From contig CAYWJW010000075.1 of assembly GCA_964458795.1 (NCBI GenBank), forward strand, positions 1 to 5,726: a stretch of 5,726 nucleotides of DNA, in the 5' to 3' direction. The notes below the pieces were generated by a model. It had not been told where the DNA came from. It searched no databases and saw nothing but the letters and a program-made list of their open reading frames with translations. Both the position numbers and the translations under genes were made by a program. This DNA is from JAJTHY01 sp964458795. Lineage in GTDB: Bacteria; Pseudomonadota; Alphaproteobacteria; Rickettsiales; Midichloriaceae. Shown piece after piece: positions 1-4,878 of the stretch; the first letter of the stretch is position 1, and each line of letters opens with the position of its first letter.

Positions 1-82
1 ATATTCCGCGTGCAAAATGAGTAAAAATTTCTTTAAAAATGCTTGGTTTCCATGCCAATTTTATACCGACTTAGCTATATAT
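1..82. other. No gene seen; 3' flank of the capsid gene
   Basis: This short stretch lies downstream of the capsid stop codon on the minus strand. I see no reading frame of useful length with a ribosome binding site, and no strong terminator hairpin. In a compact GTA or phage head operon a head-tail adaptor gene would be expected close behind the capsid gene, but no start is evident here before the window ends. Confidence 0.5.
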
Positions 83-1270
83 CTAGGCAAGCTTCAGGAG
101 CTTGATTGCTTGGCCGTTGAGCACTCCGCCACCTACGCGTTTGGTTGCATAGAACTTAACGAATGGCTTATCGGTGAATGGATCGCGCAATATGCTGATC
201 CCTTGACGATCAACTATCTGGTAACCAGATGCAAAGTCAGCAAATGCAACCACTATGTTGCCGGACGCAACTAATGGCATATCTGCACATTGCACAACTG
301 CGCAGCCTAAAATTGTTGAAGGTGATGCTGCTTCGAGCGAAGGCTGCCACAAATAGTGTCCTGAAGTTGGATCTTTAAGGATACGGCAAGATTGCACCGC
401 GGCACGATTCATTAGAAATTTACCTTTAACGGCAAAATTTTCCTTGAGGCTATAGTATAGCTTTATCAGACTGCCTGTGGTGATTGCACCTTTTTCACCG
501 CCGGTGAATTGCTCAATCGTATTCATAGAGGTGCCATTTGCATAGGAAAGCAAACCTTTAGGTTTTGCAATACCATCACCTGTAATGAAGCTTGCATTTT
601 CCAGAATAGCAAAAGCATTGGTAAGTTTATCTGCGAGCCAATTTTCCACATCTATGCTTGAGTCATCTATGAGTTTTTGAGTTGCTTTTGGTTGCGCGTA
701 AAGTTCGTGAACAGAGATGATTTTTTTATTAAGTAATGGAGTTTTGGTCTCTACACGTGCTTCTGTTTCCTGAGTCCAACCGGCATAGGCATCATCAAAG
801 TCCTCAATAACTTCCAAAGCATCACCTGAAACGGTGGTAATAGATGCCAAGCTTCTCATAGGAGAATATTGTTTTATGCCATCAACAACCATATCTATGC
901 CGCCTCTGGTTATGAAAAATCCTCCGTCTGAATCTGCAATGGTTGAGAGTGACCGTGTTTCTAATGCACGTAGTCCTATCTCATCCCCCGAGCGCAAGTA
1001 TGTGTTGAATGCTCTTTTGTGTTCAAAATCAAGATGGTCGCTCGCAGCTTTAATTTCCCCACTTGGGCGCTGCATAGATGCTTCTAGGCGACTTATAGCA
1101 TCTTCATTTGCATCAACCGCTGCATTCAGTTTTTCAAGATGGTTTATGGTTAGTGGATCTGCAGATTTCTGCTTTTCCACTTCCGTAAGCCTGCGGTTAT
1201 TGATGACCTTGAACTTCTCCCATGAAGAAGCGAGTTCATTTACCTTTTTGGTAATTTCGATTAGTGACAT
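83..1270 (-). CDS. HK97-family major capsid protein, GTA-like
   Basis: This protein of 395 residues should form the icosahedral shell of a phage or GTA particle. Residues 1-75 are charged and helix-rich, like the N-terminal scaffold (delta) domain that the prohead protease removes in HK97-type systems. The mature fold follows: an FNTYLRSGDE segment near 88-97, LSTIADSDGGFFI (108-120), SPMRSLA (136-142), GWTQETEAR (164-172), ELYAQPKATQKLIDD (189-203), IDVENWLADKL (206-216) and FITGDGIAKPKGLL (228-241). These blocks and the overall length match the alphaproteobacterial GTA capsid (Rhodobacter capsulatus GTA g5 type). The start is supported by AGG (complement of 1277-1279) six bases before ATG. 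No frameshift or internal stop is present. The protease and portal genes lie upstream on the same strand in the usual order, but are separated by foreign genes. The family assignment is firm. GTA rather than prophage origin is inferred from sequence style. Confidence 0.93.
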   Translation of the reverse strand: MSLIEITKKVNELASSWEKFKVINNRRLTEVEKQKSADPLTINHLEKLNAAVDANEDAISRLEASMQRPSGEIKAASDHLDFEHKRAFNTYLRSGDEIGLRALETRSLSTIADSDGGFFITRGGIDMVVDGIKQYSPMRSLASITTVSGDALEVIEDFDDAYAGWTQETEARVETKTPLLNKKIISVHELYAQPKATQKLIDDSSIDVENWLADKLTNAFAILENASFITGDGIAKPKGLLSYANGTSMNTIEQFTGGEKGAITTGSLIKLYYSLKENFAVKGKFLMNRAAVQSCRILKDPTSGHYLWQPSLEAASPSTILGCAVVQCADMPLVASGNIVVAFADFASGYQIVDRQGISILRDPFTDKPFVKFYATKRVGGGVLNGQAIKLLKLA

Positions 1271-1296
1271 ATTTTACCTATGTTTAGTTGTTATTG

Positions 1297-1315
1297 ATGA
1301 CCTTTTAATGGTCAT
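1297..1315. promoter_or_regulatory. Perfect inverted repeat in the capsid gene leader
   Basis: ATGACC (1297-1302) and GGTCAT (1310-1315) form a perfect 6-bp inverted repeat around a 7-nt AT-only loop. It lies 27-45 bases upstream of the capsid start and directly next to the hairpin at 1317-1334. It could be an operator or a leader hairpin of the capsid mRNA. Nothing in the window identifies a binding protein. Confidence 0.35.
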
Positions 1316-1316
1316 A

Positions 1317-1341
1317 TTTGAGCGAGTGCTCAAATTCTTTT
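1317..1341 (+). terminator. Intrinsic terminator-like hairpin, plus strand
   Basis: TTTGAGC (1317-1323) pairs perfectly with GCTCAAA (1328-1334) across a GAGT loop and is followed on the plus strand by the T-rich run TTCTTTT (1335-1341). This is the form of a rho-independent terminator. No plus-strand gene ends here, so it may stop antisense transcription coming through the capsid gene before it reaches the tRNA gene. Read on the minus strand it is a second leader hairpin of the capsid mRNA without a T tract. The stem is AT-rich at its base, so its strength is uncertain. Confidence 0.45.
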
Positions 1342-1342
1342 G

Positions 1343-1370
1343 TTGCATTAGATGCTAAGTTCAATATATT
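1343..1370 (+). promoter_or_regulatory. Candidate sigma-70 promoter of tRNA-Val
   Basis: TTGCAT (1343-1348) and TATATT (1365-1370) are separated by 16 bases. The -35 box is weak (three of six consensus bases) and the -10 box good (five of six). A GC-rich stretch, GGGCCC at 1372-1377, follows the -10 box, as in the discriminators of stable-RNA promoters. Transcription would begin near 1377, about 50 bases before the tRNA. This is the only reasonable candidate I see for the tRNA gene. Confidence 0.38.
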
Positions 1371-1392
1371 TGGGCCCTTAAGTTTATGAAGT

Positions 1393-1415
1393 GCCTGAAA
1401 CAAGTTCAGCATGAC
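1393..1415 (-). repeat. Short dispersed repeat, CTGAA/TTCAG hairpin type
   Basis: On the minus strand this reads GTCATGCTGAACTTGTTTCA followed by GGC. It folds with a 5-bp stem (CTGAA 1395-1399 with TTCAG 1405-1409). The same GTCATSCTGAA head recurs at 4178-4188 and, on the minus strand, at 4301-4311, so the window contains a second repeat family besides the GC-rich palindromes. It sits between the candidate tRNA promoter and the tRNA and would be part of the 5' leader of the precursor. Confidence 0.6.
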
Positions 1416-1427
1416 TAGATCAGATAG

Positions 1428-1504
1428 GGGCGGTTAGCTCAGGTGGTTAGAGCGCTACGTTGACATCGTAGAGGTCGTTAGTTCGAGTCTAATACCGCCC
1501 ACCA
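1428..1504 (+). tRNA. tRNA-Val, anticodon GAC
   Basis: A complete cloverleaf can be drawn. The acceptor stem is GGGCGGT (1428-1434) with ACCGCCC (1494-1500). The D stem is GCTC (1437-1440) with GAGC (1450-1453). The anticodon stem is CTACG (1455-1459) with CGTAG (1467-1471), enclosing TTGACAT with anticodon GAC at 1462-1464. The variable loop is AGGTC. The T stem is GTTAG (1477-1481) with CTAAT (1489-1493) around TTCGAGT. The discriminator A (1501) and a genome-encoded CCA (1502-1504) follow directly. It reads valine codon GUC and, by wobble, GUU. All stems are intact apart from one G-T pair, so it should be functional. It lies on the strand opposite the head genes, between the capsid and protease genes. 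Confidence 0.96.
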
Positions 1505-1529
1505 CTTACATTTTATAATGAACATAATT

Positions 1530-1560
1530 GTCACCCCGCGAATCCGATCGCAGGGTCCAT
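1530..1560 (-). repeat. GC-rich palindromic repeat, copy 1
   Basis: This 31-bp copy runs from GTCACCC to GGGTCCAT. The arms pair over nine positions with one C-A mismatch around the loop ATCCGA. It starts 26 bases after the tRNA CCA and could mark or protect the 3' end of the tRNA precursor. It is inverted relative to the copy at 1650-1680. The two match at 27 of 31 positions when one is reverse-complemented, including all but one base of the loop. Confidence 0.85.
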
Positions 1561-1601
1561 AGTAAGACTTCACAAACGCTCAGAACGTTTTACAGAAAGA
1601 G

Positions 1602-1680
1602 AGTTTTTGACTTAAATAATTTAAAATAAAAATAGTCTTCCATTGGCACATGGACCCCGCGATCGGAGTTGCAGGGTGAC
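1602..1680 (+). repeat. 79-bp repeat: GC-rich palindrome plus AT-rich tail, copy A
   Basis: The palindromic head (1650-1680) runs from ATGGACCCC to GGGTGAC, with loop TCGGAG, one C-A mismatch and one G-T pair. Its AT-rich tail (1602-1649), read on the minus strand, aligns without gaps to the plus-strand sequence after the palindrome at 4879-4909. Shared blocks are GTCCATGT, CAAT, TTTTATTTT, AATTAT and TAAGTC, and most differences are transitions. The repeat is therefore longer than the palindrome and extends to the edge at AAAACT in both copies. Copy A ends 16 bases from the stop codon of the neighbouring GIY-YIG gene. I see no gene in the remaining bases between the tRNA and this repeat. Confidence 0.8.
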
Positions 1681-1696
1681 AAGGATGAAGATAAAC

Positions 1697-1987
1697 TTAA
1701 GATGCGATCTCATTATATAAATCTATCCATTCAGTATTTTGCTTATTGATTAAGTCTAATTTCCATTTTCTAGGCCATTCTTTTAAACGCTTCTCACGCT
1801 TAATTGCGTGAAGAACTTCATTGTATTGTTCAAAATATACTAGTCTATCTACAGAATATTTTGCAGTAAACCCTTTGATAGTTTTACTCTTGTGTTCCCA
1901 TACTCGTTTTATTAGATCTGAGGTTATGCCAATATACAAAGTACCATTGCATTTACTTGCCAAAATATATACATAATATACTTTCAT
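1697..1987 (-). CDS. Small GIY-YIG endonuclease-like protein, copy A
   Basis: This is a single-domain GIY-YIG nuclease protein of 96 residues, of the COG2827 / UPF0213-like group. Visible motifs are YYVYIL (4-9, the GIY strand), TLYIG (16-20, the YIG strand), Arg28 and His32 in KRVWEHK, Glu53 in YFEQY, and the basic segment IKREKRLKEWPRK (62-74). The expected catalytic Tyr, Arg, His and Glu residues are therefore all present, and the length is normal for the group. Such proteins are predicted to cut one DNA strand per active site; the target and physiological role are not known from sequence. No good Shine-Dalgarno motif is seen, only an A-rich AAGAAAAA run before ATG. A palindromic hairpin begins 11 bases upstream. 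The gene is a paralogue of the one at 4510-4797 (78 of 95 residues identical). It sits between the protease and capsid genes and looks inserted there. Confidence 0.88.
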   Translation of the reverse strand: MKVYYVYILASKCNGTLYIGITSDLIKRVWEHKSKTIKGFTAKYSVDRLVYFEQYNEVLHAIKREKRLKEWPRKWKLDLINKQNTEWIDLYNEIAS

Positions 1988-1998
1988 TTTTTCTTAAT

Positions 1999-2042
1999 AT
2001 GGATACCGCGGTGAAGCCCGCGGTATGACAATAATTTAAAAT
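1999..2042 (+). repeat. GC-rich palindrome upstream of GIY-YIG copy A
   Basis: ATGG and GAC (1999-2029) enclose a perfect 9-bp stem, ATACCGCGG (2003-2011) with CCGCGGTAT (2018-2026), around loop TGAAGC. The bases after it, ACAATAATTTAAAAT style up to 2042, are the same as those following the palindrome upstream of GIY-YIG copy B (4841-4853). In the minus-strand transcript the hairpin lies between the protease stop and the GIY-YIG start, with 15 bases between stem and ATG. Confidence 0.88.
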
Positions 2043-2051
2043 TCTCTAAGT

Positions 2052-2570
2052 CTATAAAATAAGTGATTTACACTCCAATACCTCAATCGCTCTATTTAGA
2101 CTTGCAATTGTATCCAAGTTAAAGCTTTTAACATTGCAGACTCTTGCCATATCATTGGCTGGAAAGGTTACTATGCTGATCTCCCATAGCTTTAGCTTAT
2201 TGATATAACGGTATTCGCCGTCGAAGAACTGCTCTTCGATCTCAAAGCCGATGCTTAAGCCATCTATGGCTCCTGCTTTTAGAAGTTCATATACCTCTCG
2301 GCCACGTTCGATTGAAGTTAATATTTTGCCTTCAACGTAAAGTCCATTTACGGTCTCTTCTATTTTGCTAAATACTCCAATAGGAGTGCTCATCTCATGT
2401 TGCCAAAGTAATTTGACCGAGAGAGGATCGATATCCGGCCCGAAAGCACCGGGTAGAATTATATCTTGATAAGAATCTATAACGTGATAGACACTCGCAT
2501 ATCCAGAAAAATATCCGCAATCACCAGATTCTGATTTGATTTGTAGCTTATTATATAGTACGTTTGGCAT
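2052..2570 (-). CDS. HK97-family prohead protease, GTA-like
   Basis: This serine protease of 172 residues should cleave the N-terminal scaffold domain of the capsid protein during head maturation. The fold markers are in order: FSGYASVYHVIDSYQDIILP (21-40), LLWQHE with the likely catalytic His58, PIGVF (63-67), GLYVEGKI (76-83), RGREVYELLKAGAIDGLSIGF (89-109) with the likely nucleophile Ser106, and LWEISIVTFPAN (128-139) with Glu130 in the place of the family's acidic residue. These correspond to His, Ser and Glu in HK97 gp4. Length and motifs match the GTA g4 type. The start is well supported by AAGGAG (complement of 2579-2584), eight bases before ATG. The gene lies between portal and capsid in conserved order and starts only 21 bases from the divergent EVE gene. 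It is likely active. Confidence 0.93.
   Translation of the reverse strand: MPNVLYNKLQIKSESGDCGYFSGYASVYHVIDSYQDIILPGAFGPDIDPLSVKLLWQHEMSTPIGVFSKIEETVNGLYVEGKILTSIERGREVYELLKAGAIDGLSIGFEIEEQFFDGEYRYINKLKLWEISIVTFPANDMARVCNVKSFNLDTIASLNRAIEVLECKSLIL
2531..2559 (+). promoter_or_regulatory. Possible promoter of the EVE gene
   Basis: CTGATT (2531-2536) and TATAGT (2554-2559) are spaced by 17 bases. The -10 box matches five of six consensus bases, the -35 box only three. The site lies inside the first codons of the protease gene, which is unavoidable because the two divergent start codons are 21 bases apart. It would give a leader of roughly 25 bases. Weak evidence. Confidence 0.28.
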
Positions 2571-2591
2571 AAACTTATCTCCTTAAGAATT

Positions 2592-3005
2592 ATGAATTAT
2601 TGGTTAGTAAAATCCGAACCCGGCAATTATTCCATTGACGATCTAGAGCGTGATGGCAGAACTGTTTGGGACGGGGTTAGAAATTATCAGGCACGAAACA
2701 ATTTAATGAAGATGCAAATCGGAGACTTGGTGCTTGTGTACCACTCCGTAGGAGATCCTAAAATTGTTGGACTTGCCAGTGTTGTTAAAACCCATTACAT
2801 CGACCCTACTGATGAAAGTGCTAGGTTTTCAGCGGTTGACCTTAAGTTTGAGCTTAAGTTCAGAGCGCCTTATGCTCTAAAAGACATAAAAGCAAATCCT
2901 AAGCTTGCCGACTTAGCTTTGGTAAAACAAGGCCGTCTTTCAGTAATGCCGGTTAATGTAGCACAGTGGGAAGAGATTATGTTGCAAATCAATATTTATC
3001 CGTAA
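2592..3005 (+). CDS. EVE-domain (PUA-like fold) protein
   Basis: This is a complete single-domain EVE protein of 137 residues (COG2947 type, related to thymocyte nuclear protein 1). Family signatures are YWLVKSEPGNYS (3-14), DDLERDG (16-22), VWDGVRNYQARNN (25-37), MKMQIGDLVLVYHS (39-52), PKIVGLASVV (56-65) and the C-terminal RLSVMPV (115-121). EVE domains form an aromatic cage, and some members bind modified bases such as 5-methyl- or 5-hydroxymethylcytosine; whether this one does is not visible. It is the only protein gene here on the plus strand. It starts 21 bases from the divergent protease start, and its last 17 bases overlap the 3' end of the portal gene in antisense. No clear Shine-Dalgarno motif precedes ATG. 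It interrupts the portal-protease order and is probably a later arrival. Confidence 0.93.
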   Translation: MNYWLVKSEPGNYSIDDLERDGRTVWDGVRNYQARNNLMKMQIGDLVLVYHSVGDPKIVGLASVVKTHYIDPTDESARFSAVDLKFELKFRAPYALKDIKANPKLADLALVKQGRLSVMPVNVAQWEEIMLQINIYP

Positions 3006-4155
3006 TCAGTATAGGGCCTAATCCAACAGCGGCACGCTTTTCATTTATGGTTAGGAATGAGCTGTTTTGCACACGATTCCATACTTCATCACGCCGCGCG
3101 GATAGAGCACTGATGTTTTCGATATCATACTCTAGCTTAAGATCCGTCCGATAAAAGGGAGTTAACCAATTGCTTATGTTTTCTACCACATTTTCAACCA
3201 TCGGCAGGATGGTCTCCTCCCAAAGCGCTAATCTTGCTTCCTGTAGATTTGAGTAAGTATTATCACCTGGAATACCAAGTAGTTGCGGCGGCATGCCTAG
3301 CGCTAGAGAGATATCTCGAGCAGAACTGTGCTTGCTTTCTATAAAGTCCATATCCTTTGGAGATAAGCTCATCTCTTTCCAATCTAGTCCTCCTTCTAAT
3401 AACATGGGACGACCAGCATTTTTAGGGCCGGAAAACACACTATCGACCATATTCTTGAGCTCCTTATATTGTTGTTCGGTTAAGTAACCAGAACCACCAA
3501 CTACAATTGCACCTGATGGTCTAGCACCATTTTGCAATAACGCCTGGTTCCATTCGCCTGCCTGATTGTGTTGATCTATGCTATAGGAGGCAGCTTCGAT
3601 TGAGGAAAGTCCATACCAATCGGAGAGCGGATGGAAATTCTTTATATGCAATATCTGTGAGCGTCCATTAATTGGGTCAACTGGATACTGGGCAGTTTGC
3701 TTACCTACCTTATAACAATAGGTTTTTGGCAGTAAGTTTTCTCCAGCAATAATTGCAACTCTATCCGGCCTTAGTGCATAGAGTTCCACTGGCTTTCCAT
3801 CGCTACCGCATATAGCCAAAGCAAATGCATTCCCGGCTATTTGACGATATGCATAAAGAGCCTCGAAGAACTCCTTGCCACTTTGGGTCGGGTTGGGACG
3901 TAAGAGTAGCTTAAGCAATGGATGATTATCCAGTACATTTTTCCCAGAATATAGTTTTAGTGGAACGCTTGCAGCAGAATTTGCTATCATATGAATAGCG
4001 CGGTGAGCTACAACGTTTCTACCATATGCTTCTTCGGCAAATTGCTTGTAATCGCGGCTCATCCATATTGCTTTTCCCAGTTCATATATATATGAACTAT
4101 TAAAATGATTTTTTTCATCTCTCAAGAACCTCTTGAGGTTTAATTTTTTAAACAT
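2989..4155 (-). CDS. HK97-family phage portal protein, GTA-like
   Basis: This protein of 388 residues should form the dodecameric ring at the head vertex through which DNA is packaged and to which the tail attaches. Characteristic blocks are AYGRNVVAHRAIHMIANSAA (43-62), VPLKLY (64-69), HPLLKLLLRPNP (78-89), YRQIAGNAFAL (103-113), ELYALRPDRV (124-133), HIKNFHP (170-176), GLSSIEAA (182-189), LLQNGARPSGAI (206-217), EGGLDWKEMSLSPKDMDFIE (254-273), LALGMPPQLLGIPGDNTYSN (284-303) and NEKRAAVGLGPI (371-382). The last three are very like the alphaproteobacterial GTA portal (g3). The start is supported by GGAG (complement of 4162-4165), six bases before ATG. The gene is full length. Its TGA stop lies inside the last codons of the convergent EVE gene. 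The protease, normally the next gene, starts more than 400 bases further on. Confidence 0.94.
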   Translation of the reverse strand: MFKKLNLKRFLRDEKNHFNSSYIYELGKAIWMSRDYKQFAEEAYGRNVVAHRAIHMIANSAASVPLKLYSGKNVLDNHPLLKLLLRPNPTQSGKEFFEALYAYRQIAGNAFALAICGSDGKPVELYALRPDRVAIIAGENLLPKTYCYKVGKQTAQYPVDPINGRSQILHIKNFHPLSDWYGLSSIEAASYSIDQHNQAGEWNQALLQNGARPSGAIVVGGSGYLTEQQYKELKNMVDSVFSGPKNAGRPMLLEGGLDWKEMSLSPKDMDFIESKHSSARDISLALGMPPQLLGIPGDNTYSNLQEARLALWEETILPMVENVVENISNWLTPFYRTDLKLEYDIENISALSARRDEVWNRVQNSSFLTINEKRAAVGLGPILITDKY

Positions 4156-4177
4156 GTTTCACTCCATTAATTATATA

Positions 4178-4225
4178 GTCATGCTGAATTTATTTATGGA
4201 CACCGCGATCAAGTCGCGGTGTGAC
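4178..4225 (+). repeat. Compound repeat: half of one family joined to a palindrome of the other
   Basis: Bases 4178-4195 (GTCATGCTGAATTTATTT) are the head of the CTGAA-type repeat seen at 1393-1415. At 4196 the sequence changes without a gap into a GC-rich palindrome, ATGG-ACACCGCGA-TCAAG-TCGCGGTGT-GAC (4196-4225), with a perfect 9-bp stem. The junction suggests that one element inserted into, or replaced half of, the other. It lies 22 bases upstream of the portal start codon, so in the portal transcript the hairpin would be in the 5' leader. Confidence 0.75.
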
Positions 4226-4229
4226 AATT

Positions 4230-4252
4230 ACTGGTGTTGCACCAGTTTTCTT
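4230..4252 (+). terminator. Intrinsic terminator-like hairpin, plus strand
   Basis: ACTGGTG (4230-4236) pairs perfectly with CACCAGT (4240-4246) around a TTG loop, followed by TTTTCTT (4246-4252). This fits a rho-independent terminator for plus-strand transcripts. The nearest plus-strand gene is the EVE gene, ending at 3005, so it could end read-through that runs antisense to the whole portal gene. Read on the minus strand there is no T tract. Confidence 0.5.
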
Positions 4253-4276
4253 ATATATATTTTAAATTCTATATCT

Positions 4277-4311
4277 ATCCCGGACACTAGTGGAAACGAG
4301 TTCAGGATGAC
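4277..4311 (-). repeat. Degenerate CTGAA-type repeat
   Basis: On the minus strand the segment begins GTCATCCTGAACTCGTTTC (4293-4311), close to the repeat at 1393-1415. It then continues into CACTAGTGTCCGGGAT instead of the expected closing arm. It is probably a mosaic or decayed copy. Confidence 0.5.
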
Positions 4312-4498
4312 TTGGTAAAAATCAGCTTAGTGAGTTTTGGGCACAACTTTCTGATCTTATATTTATTAGTATACTTGACATATATAGACGGATGGAAGTC
4401 CCTCGACGAAATATTTTTATACCCTTTGGAGGTAGCGTAAATCCTTGGATATAGGTGTGGTGGGGAAATGGGTTTTTAAAAAAATAGTGAAAAAGATT
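4312..4498. other. Spacer with no recognised gene
   Basis: Between the repeat at 4277-4311 and GIY-YIG copy B I see no plausible coding frame or RNA fold. The bases include TTGACA (4375-4380) without a matching -10 box, a perfect 8-bp palindrome AGTATACT (4368-4375), and a G/T-rich patch near 4452-4475. No promoter for the portal gene could be placed with confidence. Confidence 0.5.
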
Positions 4499-4523
4499 TA
4501 TATGATTCGTTATATGATTCCGT
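4499..4523. repeat. Short tandem duplication at the GIY-YIG copy B 3' end
   Basis: TATATGATTCGT (4499-4510) is followed at once by TATATGATTCCGT (4511-4523). The duplication covers the stop codon of GIY-YIG copy B and its last few codons. This explains why that protein's C-terminus (NGII) differs from copy A (NEIAS). Confidence 0.7.
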
Positions 4524-4797
4524 TATATAAATCTACCCATTCGGCATTACATTTATTTATTAAATCCAACTTACACTTTCTAGGCCATTCTTTTAGGCGT
4601 TTTTCACGCTTGATTGCCTCAAGAGCCTCAGTGTATTGCTCAAAATATACCAATTTATCCACAAAATATTTTGCAGTGAAACCTTTTATAATCTTGTTTT
4701 TATGCTCCCATACACGTTTTATTATATCAGAAGTTACTCCAATATATAGTGTGCCATTGTATTTACTCGCTAAAATATATACGTAGTAAGCTTTCAT
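4510..4797 (-). CDS. Small GIY-YIG endonuclease-like protein, copy B
   Basis: This 95-residue paralogue of the product of 1697-1987 is identical at 78 of 95 positions and has the same motifs: YYVYIL (4-9), TLYIG (16-20), Arg28, His32, Glu53 and the basic IKREKRLKEWPRK stretch (62-74). Changes fall mostly at variable sites (C13Y, S34N, S45F, H60E, W75C, Q83C), and all presumed catalytic residues are kept. This points to duplication followed by retention of the active site. As in copy A there is no good ribosome binding site, and a palindromic hairpin ends 12 bases upstream of ATG. The gene lies between the portal gene and an unrelated membrane protein gene, all on the minus strand. Function beyond a predicted DNA nuclease is unknown. 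Confidence 0.88.
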   Translation of the reverse strand: MKAYYVYILASKYNGTLYIGVTSDIIKRVWEHKNKIIKGFTAKYFVDKLVYFEQYTEALEAIKREKRLKEWPRKCKLDLINKCNAEWVDLYNGII

Positions 4798-4809
4798 TTT
4801 TTACTTAAG

Positions 4810-4853
4810 ATGGATACCGCGGCCTGCGCCGCGGTATGACAATAATTTAAAAT
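4810..4853 (+). repeat. GC-rich palindrome upstream of GIY-YIG copy B
   Basis: ATGG and GAC (4810-4840) enclose a perfect stem, ATACCGCGGC (4814-4823) with GCCGCGGTAT (4828-4837), around CTGC. The next 13 bases (4841-4853) match those after the palindrome upstream of copy A. The stem lies 16 bases from the GIY-YIG start codon against 15 in copy A. Confidence 0.88.
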
Positions 4854-4878
4854 CTTCTATAGTGCCACAAAAAACTAC

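Noticed and set aside
834..1358. Plus-strand open frame opposite the capsid gene
   Set aside because: It is antisense to conserved capsid codons, has no ribosome binding site and resembles no protein family.
1428..1504. tRNA-Val as an integration (att) site
   Set aside because: No integrase and no second copy of the tRNA 3' end occur in the window. The repeat after the tRNA belongs to the general palindrome family.
83..4155. Intact prophage
   Set aside because: Only portal, protease and capsid are present. No terminase, tail, lysis, integrase or regulator gene is seen, and host-type genes interrupt the set.
4375..4403. Promoter with perfect TTGACA
   Set aside because: The bases at the matching -10 distance (GTCCCT) bear no resemblance to TATAAT, and no gene follows on that strand.
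4445..4786. Plus-strand open frame opposite GIY-YIG copy B
   Set aside because: The minus-strand frame encodes a complete GIY-YIG protein with a paralogue; the plus-strand frame is a by-product.
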